Source of the DNA: Coleofasciculus sp040219735
GTDB lineage: Bacteria > Cyanobacteriota > Cyanobacteriia > Cyanobacteriales > Coleofasciculaceae
Reading direction: 5' to 3' (one strand)
DNA length: 64,000 nt
NCBI GenBank assembly: GCA_040219735.1
Contig: JAVJRX010000012.1
Shown here: piece after piece, positions 50,001 through 58,238 of the stretch
Layout of the letters: every line of letters begins with the position of its first letter
Numbering within the stretch: position 1 is the stretch's first letter
Position numbers and translations under genes: made by a program
Notes under the pieces: generated by a model
What the model saw: only the letters and a program-made list of their open reading frames with translations
What the model was told of the DNA's origin: nothing
Databases searched by the model: none

Positions 50001-51144
50001 GTGTACCGCATTGAGTTAGCTGATTATTGCCCCTTGTCTCAAGTAATTGAGAAATTGTTGACGACAATGACTGCCAATTCTGAAACGTAAATGAGGCTTG
50101 GCAAATCGGGGAATGACTCAAGTTCGAGGCGGACGCTAATTCTTTGACTAATCGGGGAAAGGGATAGTCTTGATAATCCTTCGTTTCAGTCGCTGTCTGA
50201 TGCACTTGTTGGAGAACTTCAGCGAAGATTTGATTGCCCGAAATTTCATCTCTGGTAACCGTTACGTTACTTAAATCACCAATGATTCTGGCAAATTCCG
50301 GTTGAGTTCGGGGACTATTCGGCATGCCGACTAAAATATCAGATTCTCCGGTATAGCGGTAAAGCAATACTTTAAATGCCGTGAGAAGAAGCGTATCCAG
50401 AGAAACCTTTGATTGCTGTGCTAGTTGGTTGAGATTTTGGGTTATGTTCTGATCAAGTTTCAATTGACAAGCGGAACCTTTATAGGTGCGTAATGGGGGA
50501 CGAGTCGCACGTCCTGGTAAGTCTAATACAGGTAACTCTCCGGCTAATTTGTTGTGCCAATAGGTTTTAAGTTGTTCGGATTGGGAACTATTTAAGCAAT
50601 TGGTTGTTAGCTGCGTCCAGTTGTTCTCAGACTGATGCAGCGGCGGCAATTCGGTATTGGGGTGAGTATAAAGAGTTATAAATTCATCAGTTAATATAAC
50701 TAAAGACTCTGCGTCACTGGCTATTTTATGAACTGTTATTAACAAAATATGGTCGGTTTGGGAACGACTCAATAGCCTAACCCGTAACCCTGAACTCTGT
50801 TCTAAGTTAAAGGGAACAGTTGCCATCCGTACCAGGGTTGTATTCAAATCCTGCCAACTTTGGTTAGAGACATCGATCGCGCAGAAATCGACCTTCGCTG
50901 TATCGCTGATTTCCTGAGTCAATTGACCGTCGCGATCGCGGAAGTTACTCCGTAAGCTGGGATGACGATCAATTAATCGTTGAAACGCCCTGACTATGGC
51001 GTCTAGATCGACCGGAGATTGAATCCGCAAGCCGATGGATCGTTTATCATGAAGTCCCTGGGAAGCTAACTGATACAGAAACCAATGAGTCTGTTGAATG
51101 GGGGACAGGGGAAAGGATTGGCTTTTGCTGAGTAATTGAGTCAT
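47095..51144 (-). CDS. mysE: Non-ribosomal peptide synthetase of MAA biosynthesis (C-A-T-TE)
   Basis: Domains: condensation-like (about 10-440), adenylation (about 475-985), thiolation with EHGGHSLLALKLM (Ser near 1032), thioesterase with IGGWSFGGVV (Ser near 1163) and GHHYSF. Adenylation motifs are intact (YTSGSTGKPKG, YKTGDLARY, NGKVNRRAF). Pocket residues read Asp-Val-Trp-His-Ile-Ser-Leu-Ile-Asp, close to known serine codes, so it should load Ser and join it to mycosporine-glycine to give shinorine. As I recall, the characterised Anabaena enzyme is A-T-TE only; this one has an added C domain whose HHxxxDG is HKIASDA (139-145), lacking the catalytic second His. It is the last gene of the cluster. 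Confidence 0.9.
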   Translation of the reverse strand: MTQLLSKSQSFPLSPIQQTHWFLYQLASQGLHDKRSIGLRIQSPVDLDAIVRAFQRLIDRHPSLRSNFRDRDGQLTQEISDTAKVDFCAIDVSNQSWQDLNTTLVRMATVPFNLEQSSGLRVRLLSRSQTDHILLITVHKIASDAESLVILTDEFITLYTHPNTELPPLHQSENNWTQLTTNCLNSSQSEQLKTYWHNKLAGELPVLDLPGRATRPPLRTYKGSACQLKLDQNITQNLNQLAQQSKVSLDTLLLTAFKVLLYRYTGESDILVGMPNSPRTQPEFARIIGDLSNVTVTRDEISGNQIFAEVLQQVHQTATETKDYQDYPFPRLVKELASASNLSHSPICQASFTFQNWQSLSSTISQLLETRGNNQLTQCGTLKLSYFQLPQHSVEFDISLEIIELTDSLLISLQYSSDLFDADTISQIIQHYQNLLTAIITTPNQPVGQLPVLSDTERQHILQDWNATKTDYDLSRCLHHFIEAQVEKTPDAIAVIFESEQLTYRELNTRANQLAHYLQKLGVKPESLVGICVERSLEMVVGLLAILKAGGAYVPIDPSYPVDRIAYMLADSQVPVLLTQELLVPHLPKSTAQIICLDTQWEDIAAENNHNPDSTIQPENLAYVIYTSGSTGKPKGAMNTHRGICNRLLWMQQTYQLTPEDSVLQKTPFSFDVSVWEFFWTLMTGACLVVAKPGGHQDSLYLVNLITQQQITTLHFVPSMLQLFLEEPKVNGCQSLKRVICSGEALPFDLQERFFSGLDCELHNLYGPTEAAIDVTYWQCQRDSNSSIVPIGHPVANTQIYILDPYLHPVPIGVPGEIHIGGVQVARGYLNRPELTQEKFIPNPFQNSFKPASTNPVPYSPSIGSKLYKTGDLARYRPDGTIQYLRRIDHQVKIRGFRIELGEIENALTEHPQIREAVVIARNEKSGGKQLVAYLVSTQEKPTPRTLRNFLKETLPDYMIPAAFVSLDSLPLTPNGKVNRRAFPAPDPASFGGETTFIAPRNYQEQQLAKIWSDLLDIDQIGINDNFFEHGGHSLLALKLMGKIQQQFGKTLPLTTLFMSPTIAELANVISRSEVQSYSPIVPIQTQGTKPPFFCVHPAGGNVLCYLKLSDYLGTDQPFYGLQAQGFNQGEEALTRVEDMAHLYVKAIREVQPEGPYQIGGWSFGGVVAYEVAQQLQKQGQEVSRLAILDSWVPIILDQGKKIDDHYLVGVCSRVFGGMFGQDNLVSPDELKGLTVPEQIDYILAKAQQVGVFPTEGNQEQNRRILDVLVGTLKATYAYKRQPYPGKVTVFRAQEKHLHAPDPQLVWVELFAILDAKEIDVIPVPGHHYSFILEPHVRVLAERLAAFLT

Positions 51145-51260
51145 TTTTCTCGATTAACTAAAAGGAACAAGGAATAAATAAGGGATTATTTCACTGTATT
51201 TTGTTTAACATTTATTTGACTTTTCATGAGATTGGGATAACCTCTATCCATCCCCCCTTG

Positions 51261-51279
51261 CCCCCCTTTGAAAGGGGGG
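51261..51279. terminator. G/C-run hairpin between symporter and synthetase genes
   Basis: CCCCCCTTT pairs with AAAGGGGGG around one G. It lies in the 220-bp gap between two genes of the MAA cluster. It may reduce read-through from the symporter into the synthetase or stabilise an mRNA end; the same repeat style appears elsewhere in the window. Confidence 0.4.
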
Positions 51280-51364
51280 TAAGAGAGAGAAGGCTTTTAA
51301 CTCCCCCCTTCTATAAAAAAAGTCTGGCGTTGATTTTTGCAGATGGCGTTAAAATCAGACATTT

Positions 51365-52765
51365 TTAAGCGGTTTTATGGGCGAGAAAAACTTGAGATAC
51401 TAAGTAGATGAGACCCCCCGCCGCCATACCCGGAAGCACCTCGTAAACCACACCGGATAAATTCAGTCCCAACTTCCAGAACAACGCCGCCGCAATCCCC
51501 CCTAACATCATCGCGATCGCGACTGGCGTGGTTACCGATTTTTGCCAAACCCGTACTATCAGCAGTGGTCCCAAACTAGAGGCTAGAACTGACCAGGAAA
51601 ATGTAATCAAGGCAAAGACATTATCATCTCCGGCTAAGGCAATAATCAAGATAATTACCGTCACCGCTAAGGTTCCCAACTTGGCATAATTATACGAGTG
51701 CGCCAATCCCGGAAACAGGTCTTGAGTTAACGCGGCTGAACAGGACAAAATTTGGGAATCCGCTGTCGATATTGTCGCCGCAAAGAGTCCCGCTAGCATC
51801 AGTCCAACTAAAATAGGGGGCAATAATTCCAGGGCTAAATAAGGCAGTGCTAATTCTGGATCACCATTGGTTAACAGATCGGGCAAAAGCACCCGCGCCG
51901 CCATCCCCACAGCCATCGCTGAAGGCGAGGTTAAAAACGCACAAATCACTTTAATATTCAGGGAAAACCAAATCTTATTCGCCGAATTAATTGCCATTGC
52001 CCGAACTAAAATATGAGGTTGACCCACGACACCAAATCCGGCGGCAATCCAGCCAATTAAAAAGGGCAAAAATCCCCACTCCAGATCCCTTGGACTTAAA
52101 CTGACCAATTCTGGATCAATAGCGTCAAGCTGTGTCCAGAATCCGGTCAATCCGCCACAATTGGCGATCGCTACCACCAATAGCAGCAGTAGGGAACCAA
52201 TCATAATCGTGGCTTGCACCGCATCTGTCCAAATTGAAGCCCGAATCCCCCCTGAAAAACAGTAAATCACCACGACAATAGCACCAACAATCACACCGAG
52301 GGAATAATTCCAATTAAACACCGCATGAAGTGCCTTACCTCCTGCAACTAATTGCGCCGCCGCATAAGAACCCAGAAACGCAATGGTAATTAAAGCCGAA
52401 ATTGTGGTAATCCAGCGAATTCCTTTAGTTTCTTGACCCAGGAAAGAAGACACGGTATCGGCAGAAATTTCTTCAGAAACCTGTCTTAATCGTTTAAACA
52501 CAAACCACCAAGCAATATAATCTCCGATCATCCAGCCAATCGTTAGCCAAATCGCCGATACTCCAATCGTATAAGCAAAGCCAACCTGACCAATAAATAA
52601 CAAACCACTTTGACCCGTCGCCATAGCGGAAAGGGCGACTAGCCAGGGATTCACATTTCGGCTGGCAAGGAGGTAATCGGTTGTCGTATTTTTCTTTTGA
52701 CTTGCCGAGTAAATACCGACTCCGGTAAATAACAAAAGAAATAGGATAAAGGTTACTGCAATCAT
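51365..52765 (-). CDS. Sodium:solute symporter family transporter (PutP-like)
   Basis: The 466-residue protein has about 13 helices of the SSS fold: VALSAMATGQSGLLFIGQVG near 43, the sodium-site-like region GWIAAGFGVVGQPHILVRAM near 240 and AATISTADSQILSCSAALTQ near 335. It is closest in style to proline/solute symporters. It sits inside the MAA cluster between mysC and the synthetase, so it may take up a precursor such as serine, glycine or a compatible solute, or move the product; none of this can be decided from sequence. It is co-directional with mysA-C. Confidence 0.88.
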   Translation of the reverse strand: MIAVTFILFLLLFTGVGIYSASQKKNTTTDYLLASRNVNPWLVALSAMATGQSGLLFIGQVGFAYTIGVSAIWLTIGWMIGDYIAWWFVFKRLRQVSEEISADTVSSFLGQETKGIRWITTISALITIAFLGSYAAAQLVAGGKALHAVFNWNYSLGVIVGAIVVVIYCFSGGIRASIWTDAVQATIMIGSLLLLLVVAIANCGGLTGFWTQLDAIDPELVSLSPRDLEWGFLPFLIGWIAAGFGVVGQPHILVRAMAINSANKIWFSLNIKVICAFLTSPSAMAVGMAARVLLPDLLTNGDPELALPYLALELLPPILVGLMLAGLFAATISTADSQILSCSAALTQDLFPGLAHSYNYAKLGTLAVTVIILIIALAGDDNVFALITFSWSVLASSLGPLLIVRVWQKSVTTPVAIAMMLGGIAAALFWKLGLNLSGVVYEVLPGMAAGGLIYLVSQVFLAHKTA

Positions 52766-52935
52766 TACTGAATTATTAACAAATTATGAGTTAAACTCCT
52801 CAATATTAAAAGGTGTAATATCGGTTTCGAGTTTTGTACAAAAAATATAGTCACGACAAACTTAAAACTATTTTCTAGCCGAGATAGAATTCCCTACAAC
52901 AGATGTGACTCGCGCCCGCCCCCATCTCCTTTCTC

Positions 52936-54282
52936 TCAATCTCCCCCCAATTCCACCAACTTACCAATATTAAAATCAATCCTGATCCAGCCCTGCATCC
53001 GGCGCAGATTATCCAGCAATAATAAAGGAATTTGCCAATAGTGTACCATCAAAAAGGGGAGGGGGTCATCCACCTGAAAAATGGCATCTTTACCGCCAAA
53101 AACTGTCTTAAACCAGCGCCGTATATCCCCAAACGAGCGAATCTCATTCAACCGCCAAACTTCGTGATATAACCAATAGGTTGGCTTACTTTCCGGCAAG
53201 GGCTGCAAAGGTTCAGGGAAAGGCGTGTCACCCAAATAGGCTTCCGCCACTTCGGGATGGTTATAAAACATGGTAATAGCCGAATGAGTGCGCGGATTAC
53301 ACTCGATCGCGTAAACCGTCCCATCCTCTGCCTTGATAAAATCAAAGGAGGCTTGTCCCGTTAGATTCAATCCCTGGACAAAGCGACTCACCCACTGCAA
53401 AATATCCGGCTGATCAAGGTTTTCATAATTCACTTGAAACGCCGATGATTCACAGCAGCAGTGCAGTCGTAATTCCCCATTCCGCACTGTACTATGGGTA
53501 CAGTATTCCGTTCCCGGAATAAACTCCTGCATAATCCAGGGTTTCTCCTCACTGATGGGCAAACTATTGACAAATGCGGCAGTTTCTGCTGGAGTTTCAC
53601 AGGGAAGTTTGGTTAAGTTTAAACGCCGCACAGAGTCGTAGGGAATGCTTTTCAGGATATACTTGCCTGTTTCCTGAGAAAAGTCAAAATTAATCACCTG
53701 TTGCGGGTCAGTAATTTTAAATGATTTCGGCACCGATAACCCAAATTCTCGTGCTTTTTGGGCAAACGCAAACTTATCATCCAGCAGTTGGGTAACATCT
53801 GGATCAAAGTGGAACACTTCACAACAACCCGATAAAACAGGCTTGGCTAGAGAGTCATAATAACTGGCGACGGGACTACAGACGGGAACATAAACATCCA
53901 CATTTTCTTGTTTCGCGATCGCGAGTAAGGCTTGAATGTAGCCATCGGGATCTTTGTTGGGGGCGGGAACCGTATAAAAGCGATCAACCGCCCGCGAAAA
54001 TCGATGTCCCACTAACCAATATTTATGACTTTCCACTAAAATAACTCGATGTCCATCGGCGGAGAAAGACCGCGCCAGTTGCAGCGCTTTGGTCATTTTC
54101 CCCCCGGTGAGCATAATAGTTTTCGGATTGGGGTTAGCTATTTTGGGTTTCTGGAAGGGGCGGGTGAGACTATCCCACAACAGCGCCACGACGACAACGG
54201 TTAAATTGAATGGAAACGCGATCGCGAGTAATGTTAGTGTTCCCAGGTTTTGCAGTACGGCGAGAATACGTGATGTTGTCAT
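52936..54282 (-). CDS. mysC: ATP-grasp ligase of MAA biosynthesis
   Basis: This 448-residue ATP-grasp enzyme has an N-terminal hydrophobic segment (about 10-36), the N-domain with IMLTGGKMTKALQLARSF, the ATP-binding lid region KYILKSIPYDSVRRLNLT and metal ligands in YAIECNPRTHSAIT. It links glycine to 4-deoxygadusol to make mycosporine-glycine. Its order after mysA and mysB is the standard MAA arrangement. The start codon lies in a TTGTCAT-type heptamer repeat, so the exact start could shift by a few codons. Confidence 0.92.
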   Translation of the reverse strand: MTTSRILAVLQNLGTLTLLAIAFPFNLTVVVVALLWDSLTRPFQKPKIANPNPKTIMLTGGKMTKALQLARSFSADGHRVILVESHKYWLVGHRFSRAVDRFYTVPAPNKDPDGYIQALLAIAKQENVDVYVPVCSPVASYYDSLAKPVLSGCCEVFHFDPDVTQLLDDKFAFAQKAREFGLSVPKSFKITDPQQVINFDFSQETGKYILKSIPYDSVRRLNLTKLPCETPAETAAFVNSLPISEEKPWIMQEFIPGTEYCTHSTVRNGELRLHCCCESSAFQVNYENLDQPDILQWVSRFVQGLNLTGQASFDFIKAEDGTVYAIECNPRTHSAITMFYNHPEVAEAYLGDTPFPEPLQPLPESKPTYWLYHEVWRLNEIRSFGDIRRWFKTVFGGKDAIFQVDDPLPFLMVHYWQIPLLLLDNLRRMQGWIRIDFNIGKLVELGGD

Positions 54283-54357
54283 TTGTCATTTGTCAATAGT
54301 AGGGGTTTGGTGACCAAACCGATGGCGCTATTTAATCTGGAAATTAAGGGTTGAGTC

Positions 54358-54418
54358 GGGGCGGGTTTAGTTACATTTTGGTGGGGTAAGAAAGGATAGT
54401 TGTTAAACCCGCCCCTAC
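54358..54418. repeat. GGGGCGGGTTT palindromic element
   Basis: Left GGGGCGGGTTTAGTTAC and right TTAAACCCGCCCCTAC are inverse; the centre shares GGATAG with the copy at 39716. It sits in the mysB-mysC spacer. The dispersed family has a copy inside the P-type ATPase gene. Confidence 0.8.
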
Positions 54419-54431
54419 AGATTGTTAGGGT

Positions 54432-55259
54432 TTAAACCCGCCGGATTAAGGTCAAACCGTCACGCAACGGTAATACAACCTGTTCTACCCTAGGGTCATC
54501 CGTAACCACCTGATTAAACTGGGCGATGGCGTCTCCATTGGGTGTCCGTTCTTCGGGTGCTAAATAAACCTGTCCTTGAAGTAAGGTATTATCCACACAA
54601 ATTAACCCATTTGGCGCTAATAACTGGGTATCCAGGAGCATCTGATAATACTCCACATACTCCTTCTTATCCGCATCAATAAATACCAAGTCAAACGACT
54701 CTCCCGCTTCCGCTAATTGACGCAGTGTCTCCAAGGCTGGGGCAACTTTTACGGTAATTTTGCGACCATGAGGTGAGGCTTGGAAACAGGTTTGGGCAAA
54801 ACTAGCCACATATTCATCCACCTCACAAGCAATGAGTGATCCATCATCGGGTAACGCCTCAGCCATGGCTAAGGCGGAATAGCCAGTGAACATACCCACT
54901 TCCAGGACACGTTTCGCCCCAGTCATTTTGACAAACATCTTCAACGTTTGTCCTTCAATATGTCCGGATAACATCTCCTGTTCTAACTGGCGCACTGTCT
55001 CGCCATCGGAGAATAGTTTACTCCAGTCTTCGGTGCAGGTTTTCTCAACTAAGGCGGTTAAGGTGGGAGAATCGGGAGTGGTATTTTGATTCAGGTAGGG
55101 TTCCAGTTTAGCGGCGAGTTGGTACGCTTTTTGTAGAGAACGCGCCAGTTGTGGATGTTGTGCTGCGTCTACTAATTCCAGGGTTTGCTCAAGGTGTTCC
55201 ACCAGAATCCCTAGGGGAGTAACCGCTCGCGCGATCGCGTCTTTTGTTATAGTTTGCAT
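54432..55259 (-). CDS. mysB: O-methyltransferase of MAA biosynthesis
   Basis: I start at ATG 55259, after AGGAA; the upstream extension would cover a palindromic repeat. The 275-residue protein has motif I VLEVGMFTGYSALAMAEAL, the acidic ligand region DLVFIDADKKEYVEYY and GLICVDNTLLQG, all typical of class I O-methyltransferases of the caffeoyl-CoA type. It methylates the cyclic intermediate to 4-deoxygadusol together with MysA. The two genes are next to each other and should share a transcript. Confidence 0.92.
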   Translation of the reverse strand: MQTITKDAIARAVTPLGILVEHLEQTLELVDAAQHPQLARSLQKAYQLAAKLEPYLNQNTTPDSPTLTALVEKTCTEDWSKLFSDGETVRQLEQEMLSGHIEGQTLKMFVKMTGAKRVLEVGMFTGYSALAMAEALPDDGSLIACEVDEYVASFAQTCFQASPHGRKITVKVAPALETLRQLAEAGESFDLVFIDADKKEYVEYYQMLLDTQLLAPNGLICVDNTLLQGQVYLAPEERTPNGDAIAQFNQVVTDDPRVEQVVLPLRDGLTLIRRV

Positions 55260-55288
55260 GATTTGTTTCCTGAATAATGTGGCAATAT

Positions 55289-55316
55289 GTAGAGACGTTG
55301 CATGCAACGTCTCTAC
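55289..55316. repeat. Perfect 28-bp palindrome, copy of 15573
   Basis: GTAGAGACGTTGCA is followed by its exact reverse complement and is identical to the one at 15573-15600. It lies in the 76-bp gap between mysA and mysB. If it ends transcription it would reduce read-through into mysB. Confidence 0.85.
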
Positions 55317-55335
55317 AGATGTTGAGGGGATAGAA

Positions 55336-56697
55336 TTATTCCAAACCCAAATCATTGAGATACATTTCTACGCCAGCACCAGCATCAGGTAACGTTGCAC
55401 AGACGGTTTTATGCTCCCATACCGCCGCTTCCAGTAAATCCGGGGGTACCTCTTGTGCATAATCACAAGCACCGATACCACAGGGTAGAGGTGCCCACAG
55501 ACCCCCATCTCCCCGCTTACACCGCATATTTTTCTGACCCGCAATCATCAGATTAATGTCTTCGAGGATAGGATGATAGACACTCAACCCCAGAGAGCGA
55601 ATCAGTGCGATAATGCGATCGCGTTCTGTGGGTTGCAGCCAGCCTAATTTCGTCGCTAAACTAGCGCCGAACGCCATTCCTACCGCTACCGCATGACCAT
55701 GCATCAACTTAGCGGCGGGTTCATAACGGGGACTCCAGGTGTGACCATAAGCATGAGGGCGATCCTGATACGTCTCAAACATATTGGTTCCCTCATGTTT
55801 CATATAAGAGAACAATGCCCGATAAATCACCTCATCAGCAATTTTGGCTAATTCCTCATCGTTTCCTAAGGTAGCGAAGTGAGTTTCAACTAAGCGCGGA
55901 CCATAGTCTTCTAGCAGTTCAAACAGAACCGGATCATCCGTCACCGCCATTTTAATAATTTCCGCCATGCCATTCCGGATATGACCCGTGGCGAGGGTGC
56001 GGAAAAAGGTGCGGTCTACCAAGGTTAGCACGGGCGGATGATAAGCCCCAATACTATTCTTAAATTGTTTGCCATTGGTACAGGTACGGGGACTAGGACC
56101 TGCATCAATTGCCGCGACTACAGTCGTACCCACCATAATATAAGGCGTGCGGCGATGTTGTAAGGCACAGGCTAATCCCGCCACATCACTGAGAACACCC
56201 CCACCAATCACTAATACGGGTTCATTGCGGGAAACATCACAGCCGTCTTTTCCGAGAAATTCCAGCAGGCGATGCACCGTTTCCGGGGTTTTATCGGCTT
56301 CCCAGGCGCGACAGACATTCATCTGGAGGGGGATTTCGTGGGTGTCAAAATACTTACGCACTGATTCCCCATACAAACTATCTACCGTTTGGTCGATAAT
56401 GGCAACACAGCGACCTCGACTATTATAGATTTCAGCCAAGGTTGGGTTAGATGGGTCGAAGACGCCCTCAATTAACTTAACTTGCGCTTTTAGGGTAAAG
56501 GTTGCAGTGACTTCAAAGGAGCGAGTATCATTCCCCGGAACGATTTCTCCAGACCCAGTGTACCATTCCGATGTGCGATACTTGGCTCCATGTTTTACCC
56601 CAATATTTTGGGCTTCTCTAGTTGGGAATGAGTCGATTAAATCGTCCTGAAGGGTTTCCGTCAGTTCGGTTTGAGGAAGGGTTGTTTGCAGAGTCAT
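55336..56697 (-). CDS. mysA: Sugar-phosphate cyclase (desmethyl-4-deoxygadusol synthase)
   Basis: The 453-residue enzyme belongs to the dehydroquinate-synthase-like cyclases: NAD site VLVIGGGVLSDVAGLACAL, AIDAGPSPRTCTNGKQFKNS, GMAEIIKMAVTDDP, and zinc ligands of the EE-type region (HEGTNMFETYQDRPHAYGHT and the later HGHAVAVGMAF). It makes the cyclohexenone core from sedoheptulose 7-phosphate. Genes mysB, mysC, the symporter and the synthetase follow. A weak inverted GTCAC/GTGAC pair (56731-56747) lies upstream and could be a regulator site. Confidence 0.93.
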   Translation of the reverse strand: MTLQTTLPQTELTETLQDDLIDSFPTREAQNIGVKHGAKYRTSEWYTGSGEIVPGNDTRSFEVTATFTLKAQVKLIEGVFDPSNPTLAEIYNSRGRCVAIIDQTVDSLYGESVRKYFDTHEIPLQMNVCRAWEADKTPETVHRLLEFLGKDGCDVSRNEPVLVIGGGVLSDVAGLACALQHRRTPYIMVGTTVVAAIDAGPSPRTCTNGKQFKNSIGAYHPPVLTLVDRTFFRTLATGHIRNGMAEIIKMAVTDDPVLFELLEDYGPRLVETHFATLGNDEELAKIADEVIYRALFSYMKHEGTNMFETYQDRPHAYGHTWSPRYEPAAKLMHGHAVAVGMAFGASLATKLGWLQPTERDRIIALIRSLGLSVYHPILEDINLMIAGQKNMRCKRGDGGLWAPLPCGIGACDYAQEVPPDLLEAAVWEHKTVCATLPDAGAGVEMYLNDLGLE

Positions 56698-57804
56698 TGT
56701 CGTTTGGTTTTTCCTGTACTTAATGATTCAGTCACGTTTGATGTGACAGAGTGTTGTCCATTTCTGAAATTATTGGCAGCGAAAATTAACCCGATTCCGG
56801 GGGAAACACTGTGGCAAAATTTGGCAAGTAATACTAGAGAAGCCTAATCGCAGTGACTTAAAATAGGCTCGTTGTCAGCCTTTGAATGCCAGACGCGATC
56901 GCATGGCTGACTACAACCACTTAATGAGAGCGGCATTCTAGTTATCTCTTCTCTTTGACCCAAAAACCAGGAGTCCTGGCTGATTGGATTCCGTTCAACC
57001 AAGGTAGACATCAGGGTTTATCCTGATTTATATTTTTCCAATGGGATTGACGTTGGAAAAAAGGACAGAAAACTAACTCCTAAATAACTAACCCGAAAGC
57101 GTTGACGCCAAGTGATGAGAATAAATAATCAATCACTTGACTGGCTTGGCAGATAATCCTGACAAGCTTATCTAGTCTTCAATCAGCAGGTTTTTGGTTA
57201 AATAATGTTCTTCATAGACCGTTGGCAAAACGGTGAACAAACTGATTTTTTCAAAGGGTCTTACGTAGACAAACTTGGCTTGAAGCCTATCTTACACCTC
57301 ACTGGCGCTGTTGTTGCCAACCAATAGTCTGTTTGGTCGGCAGGCTTCAATTTTAAGTTACACCCGTGATTAATTTGCTGATCCGGGTTCAGCGGTTTGG
57401 TGGTAATATCCATCCTTATTGCTGCTCGAAATTTTTCATGAGTGTGTTAATGATGAATTCACTGATAATCAATCTGCCCATTTAGACCAAACAGTTTGGC
57501 TAAAGGAAATTATCTCTGACCAGAAACAATTGTCGGCAGGTAAGGGAGGTTACCCTCATTACAAAATTTAATGCACGTTTGTTAGTTTAACGCTTTACGT
57601 TTCTTCTTCTTTCGTACATTTAATAAATTTATAGGTTTTTAATTATGTATAGAAAAAGCTTATTAAGTATGGAGTAAAAAAAATAAATGAAGTCCTATTT
57701 GTCAATAAGTAAAAATACTGATGATGCCTAGAATGGGAAATTAATTAACAGGAAAACGGCTAAAAATGATTGACCCTGGCGTGAATGGTGAAGCGCGATC
57801 GCAC
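56698..57804. other. Long spacer left of the GH13 relic
   Basis: The 1.1-kb spacer must hold the mysA promoter. Two small plus-strand frames look protein-like but have no family: 57205-57327 (41 codons, start MFFIDRWQNGEQ) and 57419-57571 (start TTG, includes DQTVWLKEIISDQ). They are short and AT-rich and could be relics. A GTCAC-N7-GTGAC pair lies at 56731-56747. Confidence 0.4.
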
Positions 57805-57805
57805 A

Positions 57806-57919
57806 TTAGTCAGAAATATCATAACCGCCGTCTTTCATCGGTGACGGGAAAAACGGGGAAATCCAAACCGCGTCAACCCCCAGGGATGCAATGTGACGCC
57901 ACCAATCCTGGGTAGTCAT
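57806..57919 (-). pseudogene. GH13 (alpha-amylase family) relic
   Basis: The minus strand encodes WWRHIASLGVDAVWISPFFP and SPMKDGGYDISD, then a stop. This is the start of a GH13 catalytic barrel of the oligo-1,6-glucosidase/alpha-glucosidase type. The remainder is missing. It lies about 320 bp upstream of, and opposite to, the working GH13 genes glgE and treS. Confidence 0.75.
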
Positions 57920-58180
57920 ATCAGGGTTCGATCAAGAGGTTTCTCTCTTTAGTCAGATGAAATACTTGAGAGTTTACTATACGCTACTAGCCGTAAACCT
58001 TTTGAGTATATCCTTATTTATTAACATTTCGCATAAAAATCTTGACATTAATTCGTCAAGTTAACTAAGGTAGCAGTCGGACAGGTTTATCGAAACGCTT
58101 TACATTGAGGTAGTTACACCAACTTCAGTCCCCTAGCGAGAGCCAGAGGAACAGTAGTAAGGGCTGAAGGATAAAGCGGT
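57920..58180. other. glgE upstream region
   Basis: AT-rich region containing GGACAGGTTTATCGAAACGC and other sequence but no clear gene. It must hold the promoter of the glgE-treS unit. Confidence 0.4.
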
Positions 58181-58234
58181 ATGACACAAGGGGCACCTGC
58201 GACTGTTTTAGAAGCCAAAGCTAAAGGACGTTAG
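58181..58234 (+). CDS. Possible 17-residue leader ORF ahead of glgE
   Basis: A short frame (MTQGAPATVLEAKAKGR) ends 4 bp before the glgE start codon and is in a different frame. It has GAAGGA upstream. It could be a small leader that couples translation, or may be chance. Confidence 0.25.
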   Translation: MTQGAPATVLEAKAKGR

Positions 58235-58238
58235 ATTC

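Noticed and set aside
57205..57571. Two small plus-strand frames in the mysA-glgE spacer
   Set aside because: They read fairly protein-like (for example DQTVWLKEIISDQ) but are short, lack clear starts and match no family I know. They are mentioned only in the spacer entry.
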